The notes below the pieces were generated by a model. It was not told the DNA's origin. It was given only the letters and a program-made list of their open reading frames with translations, and did no database searches. A DNA stretch of 64,000 nucleotides from Nocardia mikamii NBRC 108933 (GTDB taxonomy: Bacteria; Actinomycetota; Actinomycetes; Mycobacteriales; Mycobacteriaceae). Positions 61,237-64,000 of the stretch are shown one piece after another. The stretch's first letter is position 1; each line of letters opens with the position of its first letter. The translations under genes were made by a program, and so were the position numbers. The stretch lies in the NCBI RefSeq assembly GCF_001613505.1, contig NZ_BDCM01000015.1, forward strand, positions 1 to 64,000. Direction: 5' to 3'.

Positions 61237-61282
61237 CACCGGCCCGATGCGCAGCGCGAAACGGCTGCACATCGGGCCGGTG
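61237..61282. other. 13-bp perfect hairpin
   Basis: CACCGGCCCGATG / CATCGGGCCGGTG with a 20-base loop, 170 bases upstream of the cyclase start and beyond the ABC operon's nearer terminator. It could be a second terminator or a leader structure of the cyclase mRNA. Confidence 0.6.
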
Positions 61283-61352
61283 ATCGTCACATCCGCCGGG
61301 CAGTGGCGGCTGTGACCGGGATAGCAGTCCCCCGACAGGACCGCCCTCCCGC

Positions 61353-61383
61353 TCCCGGGCTTCGCGAGGGTGAGCGCCCGGGA
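61353..61383 (-). terminator. terminator of the ABC operon
   Basis: TCCCGGGC / GCCCGGGA, perfect 8-bp stem with a 15-base loop, 24 bases past the permease stop. Confidence 0.7.
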
Positions 61384-61406
61384 ACGGGCAGGTATCAGGT
61401 TGTGGA

Positions 61407-62168
61407 TCAGGCGTCGCGGCGGTCGACCACGATCAGGGCGGCGCCGAAGACGACCGCCACGAAGACGATGAAGTAGACCAGTCCGCCCCACGGACCCCAG
61501 TGCCAGTGCGCCGCGGAGGAGGCGTCCTGCCCGAGGAACCGGTTGATGTTGGCGAAGGGCAGGAACGGCTGCACGCTGCGGCCGAAGCTGCCGAAACTAC
61601 CGAGCAGCGTCTCGATCAGCAAGGGCCACAACACGATCAGCGAGATCGCCGCGGCCGACTGCCGCACCAGGGCGCCGATGCCGACCGACAGGATCACCGC
61701 CAGGAAGGCGTAGATCGCCAGTCCGTAGAGCGCGCGCCAGTCGGCGTCGGAGTTCAGGCTCATCTGCCGCCCCGCGTCGCCGGCCAGCGGTTTCGCGATG
61801 AGATAGGCCAGCAGGCCCAGCACGAAGGTCAGCACCGCAGCGTAGGCGCCGGTCAGCAGGGCCTTGGTGGTGAGGACCAGGGATCGGTTCGGGGTGGCCT
61901 GGAAAGTGGTCCGGATGATGCCGAAGCGGTATTCACTGGTCACGGTGAGGGCGGCCATGATCATCAGAACCATGACGCCGAAGCCGGAGACACCGACCAT
62001 GGCGCCGGACGTGGTCAGCGTCGTTTCGTTCTCGTGGCCCATACTCGCCCGCGAGACGCCCGCGATCAGGGCGGCCAGGCCCAGGCCCAGCGCCACGACG
62101 ATCGCCGAACACCACCACGGCGACCGGGTCGAGGTGAGTTTGATCCGCTCCGCGGCGACGACACCCAT
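61407..62168 (-). CDS. ABC-2-type transporter permease
   Basis: A 253-residue membrane protein with six helices (~20-40, ~58-78, ~105-128, ~148-170, ~175-195, ~228-245), typical of BcrB/NatB-like ABC exporters. Its N-terminus AERIKLTSTRSPWW is the usual cytosolic coupling start. The ATG overlaps the stop of the ATPase gene by one base (TGATG). Export substrate unknown; peptides or antibiotics are typical for this class. Confidence 0.9.
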   Translation of the reverse strand: MGVVAAERIKLTSTRSPWWCSAIVVALGLGLAALIAGVSRASMGHENETTLTTSGAMVGVSGFGVMVLMIMAALTVTSEYRFGIIRTTFQATPNRSLVLTTKALLTGAYAAVLTFVLGLLAYLIAKPLAGDAGRQMSLNSDADWRALYGLAIYAFLAVILSVGIGALVRQSAAAISLIVLWPLLIETLLGSFGSFGRSVQPFLPFANINRFLGQDASSAAHWHWGPWGGLVYFIVFVAVVFGAALIVVDRRDA

Positions 62169-63133
62169 CAGAGCGCACCTCCCATCGCCTGCTCGACGCC
62201 CTCACCGTGGTACTGCACCGCACCTCCGGTCATCCGCATGAACGCCTCCTCGAGCGAAGCCTGTTGCGGCGCAAGCTCATACAGGGTGATGCTGTTCGCG
62301 CCCGCCAATTTGCCGATGGCGTCGCTGGTTTCCCCGACCACCACCAGCGCGGGGGCGGTGTCGGCCGAGGCTTCGCGGTCGGCCGCGCTGCCGTCCTCGC
62401 GCACGGTCATCCCGTTCGAGGTGAGCAGACTGCGCAACTCGTCCAGCTGCGGACTGCGCACCCGCACGGTCGATTCCGACGATTTCGCGATGAAGTCCTT
62501 GGTGTCGGTGTCGGCGATCAGCCTGCCGCGCCCGATCACGATCAGATGGTCGGCGGTCTGCGCCATTTCCGACAGCAGATGGCTCGACACCAGCACGGTG
62601 CGGCCCTCGGCGGCCAGTCGCTGCATGAACCGCCGGATCCACAGAATGCCCTCGGGATCCAGTCCGTTGACCGGTTCGTCGAACAGCAGCACCGGCGGAT
62701 CGCCGAGCAGCGCCCCGGCCAGGCCGAGCCGCTGCGACATGCCGAGTGAGAATCCGCCGGCCTTCTTGTCGGCGACCTCGGTGAGGCCCACCAGCCGCAG
62801 CACCTCTTCCACCCGGCCGGCCGGAATGTCGTTGGAGGCCGCCATCCAGCGCAGATGCGAGCGAGCCGACCGGTTCGGATGGACCCACTTGGCATCCAGC
62901 AGGGCACCGACCGCGCGCAGCGGATGATCCAGCTCGCGGTAGCGCTTGCCCTGGATGACCGCCGTCCCGGCCGTGGGCTGATCCAGGCCGAGGATCATCC
63001 GCATGGTGGTCGACTTACCGGCGCCGTTCGGGCCGAGGAACCCGGTCACCTTGCCGGGTGTGACCGTGAACGACAGGTTCTCGACGGCAACGGTCGCACC
63101 GAAGCGCTTGGTAAGACCTCTGCATTCGATCAT
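62168..63133 (-). CDS. ABC transporter ATP-binding protein (BcrA/NatA-like)
   Basis: A 321-residue ATPase. Walker A GPNGAGKST (~39), Q-loop replaced by the LLDAKWVHPNRSAR region (~78), signature SLGMSQRLGLA (~132), Walker B VLLFDEPVNGLDPEG (~150), and switch His in SSHLLSE (~188). The C-terminal ~100 residues are the DUF4162-like extension of drug/bacteriocin exporters. ATG 63133 begins the domain; a GTG two codons upstream lies nearer to GGGGAG and is possible. It pairs with the permease. Confidence 0.92.
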   Translation of the reverse strand: MIECRGLTKRFGATVAVENLSFTVTPGKVTGFLGPNGAGKSTTMRMILGLDQPTAGTAVIQGKRYRELDHPLRAVGALLDAKWVHPNRSARSHLRWMAASNDIPAGRVEEVLRLVGLTEVADKKAGGFSLGMSQRLGLAGALLGDPPVLLFDEPVNGLDPEGILWIRRFMQRLAAEGRTVLVSSHLLSEMAQTADHLIVIGRGRLIADTDTKDFIAKSSESTVRVRSPQLDELRSLLTSNGMTVREDGSAADREASADTAPALVVVGETSDAIGKLAGANSITLYELAPQQASLEEAFMRMTGGAVQYHGEGVEQAMGGAL

Positions 63134-63176
63134 GGGCACCAGTCTCCCCGAGAAAGCGGCACGCGACCATCGCTCA

Positions 63177-63252
63177 CAGGTCGCGAGTCCGGTCATCCTC
63201 GAGGATGAGGGGGACCCCTAGGGTCCCGGTGGGCTCACCCAGTCGCGACCTG
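63177..63252. other. nested inverted repeats, cloverleaf-like
   Basis: A 10-bp outer stem (CAGGTCGCGA 63177-63186, TCGCGACCTG 63243-63252) encloses three smaller dyads: CATCCTCGAGGATG (63194-63207), GGGACCC-CTA-GGGTCCC (63211-63227) and GGTG-GGCT-CACC (63228-63239). It lies between thiG (stop 63268) and the ABC ATPase start, both minus strand, so it is at once thiG 3-prime and ABC 5-prime sequence. Confidence 0.75.
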
Positions 63253-63267
63253 GGGACATCCCCGTGT

Positions 63268-64000
63268 TCACACCGCGGGTGAGGAAGCCTGCGCCCAGAA
63301 CCGCTTGGGGATACGCCCGGCGTGGCGGGCCAGGTGGCCGGCCCGCACCGCGGCCGCCATCGCCGTCGCCATCCGGGCCGGATGCCGGGCACGGGTGACG
63401 GCGGTGGCCAGCAGTACGGCCGAACAGCCCAGTTCCATCGCCAGCGCGGCGTCGCTCGCCGTGCCGATTCCCGCGTCCAGTACGACCGGAACCCCGGCGG
63501 CCTCGACGATCATCTCGATATTGTGCGGATTGCCGATGCCCAGCCCGGTGCCGATCGGCGAACCGAGCGGCATGACCGCGGCACAGCCGGCATCTTCCAA
63601 CCGGCGCGCGAGGACCGGATCATCGGTGGTGTAGGGCAGCACCACGAAGCCGTCGTCGACCAATTGCTCTGCGGCCGAGACCAATTCGATGGCATCCGGC
63701 AGCAGTGTGCGTTCGTCGGCGATGACCTCGAGTTTCACCCACTCGGTTTCCAGCGCCTCGCGCGCCAGCTGCGCGGTGAGGACCGCCTCGGCGGCGGTGC
63801 GGCAGCCGGCGGTATTGGGCAGCGGGGCGATGTCGAGGCGTTTGAGCAGATCGAGCACGCCCGTTCCACCCGCGGCGTCGATGCGGCGCATGGCGACAGT
63901 GGTCAATTCGGTACCGGAGGCGACCAGCGCCTCCTCGAGTACCGCCAGATTCTCCGCGCCGCCGGTGCCCATGATCAGCCGGGAGCCGAATTCGCGATCG
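63268..64000 (-). CDS. thiG: thiazole synthase (partial at window edge)
   Basis: TIM-barrel enzyme forming the thiazole half of thiamine from DXP, ThiS-thiocarboxylate and dehydroglycine. Visible: MGTGGAENLAVLEEAL, catalytic Lys in WVKLEVIAD, phosphate loops MPLGSPIGTGLGIGN and VVLDAGIGTASDAALAMELG, and the tail GRIPKRFWAQASSPAV. The frame continues to the window end with upstream codons fitting the family start (FGSRLIMGTGG), so the ATG at 63972 is internal and the true start lies outside. Confidence 0.96.
   Translation of the reverse strand, partial: DREFGSRLIMGTGGAENLAVLEEALVASGTELTTVAMRRIDAAGGTGVLDLLKRLDIAPLPNTAGCRTAAEAVLTAQLAREALETEWVKLEVIADERTLLPDAIELVSAAEQLVDDGFVVLPYTTDDPVLARRLEDAGCAAVMPLGSPIGTGLGIGNPHNIEMIVEAAGVPVVLDAGIGTASDAALAMELGCSAVLLATAVTRARHPARMATAMAAAVRAGHLARHAGRIPKRFWAQASSPAV

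Larger units (their letters stand above)
61068..61406. other. intergenic region, cyclase to ABC permease
   Basis: About 340 bases without a supported gene. It holds the cyclase promoter (right of 61068), a 13-bp hairpin at 61237-61282, and the terminator at 61353-61383. Short frames here are not convincing. Confidence 0.5.

Noticed and set aside
61213..61491. Short Cys-containing minus-strand frame beside the ABC permease end
   Set aside because: It overlaps the permease 3-prime end, the terminator and a perfect hairpin; the Cys-rich end is a by-product of the hairpin sequence.
63177..63252. Possible tRNA gene of 76 bases
   Set aside because: The outer stem is 10 bp rather than 7, there is no T-loop GTTCAA-type sequence, no anticodon loop and no D-arm pattern.
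63268..63972. thiG starting at the internal ATG 63972
   Set aside because: The frame stays open to the window edge with codons matching the family's upstream strand, so the gene is cut by the window rather than short.

Overview
The window is very GC-rich, uses GTG and TTG starts freely and carries many GC-rich stem terminators. It reads as the chromosome of a mycolic-acid actinomycete, most likely Nocardia or a close relative. The strongest argument is gene order. groEL2, psd-pssA-AAA ATPase, a YbdK-type ligase, sodC, a VirR/LytR_C protein, a DUF3263 protein, def, a GNAT enzyme, xthA, thiC, thiD and thiG all occur in one neighbourhood in Mycobacterium tuberculosis (the Rv0417-Rv0440 region, from memory). 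Here that backbone is interrupted by accessory blocks.

Layout. 0.4-7.3 kb, all minus strand: a secreted DUF4189 protein, groEL2 with two CIRCE operators, a Clp_N-domain protein with an HTH-like N-terminus and twin palindromic operators, an ECF41/SigJ-type sigma factor with its oxidoreductase, and two small lipoproteins. 7.4-10.7 kb: a cyclic-nucleotide-binding-type histidine kinase followed by a response regulator fused to a cysteine-less thioredoxin-fold domain and a thioredoxin-reductase-like flavoprotein. 11-14 kb: SRPBCC protein, SIMPL lipoprotein, FabH, GlsB-type membrane protein. 14.2-19.5 kb: phosphatidylethanolamine synthesis (psd, pssA), a Cdc48-like ATPase and a large membrane protein. 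19.6-25.6 kb: a complete Mrp cation/proton antiporter operon (A with B fused, C, D, E, F, G). 25.6-34 kb: PAP2 membrane protein, a decayed alpha/beta hydrolase, YbdK-type ligase, sodC, VirR-like, DUF3263, def, GNAT, xthA, membrane protein. 34-41.3 kb: fadE5-like dehydrogenase, TetR, homogentisate catabolism (hmgA, fahA), long-chain acyl-CoA synthetase with a CRP-type site at its promoter. 41.4-43.2 kb: TPP riboswitch and thiC. 43.3-47.4 kb: two divergent TetR-enzyme pairs (FAD monooxygenase, epoxide hydrolase), each with operator palindromes. 47.5-50.1 kb: a small basic protein, thiD, a glycosyltransferase fused to GtrA, and tRNA-Glu(CTC). 50.4-59.6 kb: a seven-gene minus-strand operon resembling acyclic-terpene or branched-acyl catabolism (atuA-like, two acyl-CoA dehydrogenases, acyl-CoA carboxylase alpha and beta, enoyl-CoA hydratase, TetR). 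59.7-64 kb: small membrane protein, class III nucleotide cyclase, ABC-2 exporter, and thiG cut by the right edge.

Functional threads. Redox and stress sensing is prominent (two-component redox pair, ECF41 system, GroEL, Clp_N regulator, SodC). Possible cAMP signalling appears three times (cyclase, CNB-type kinase, CRP-type operator), although a link between these is inference. Thiamine synthesis is spread over thiC, thiD and thiG. Acyl-CoA and aromatic catabolism fills most accessory blocks, each with its own TetR regulator. Three proteins carry in-frame short tandem repeats near the N-terminus, which suggests slippage-prone 5-prime coding ends.
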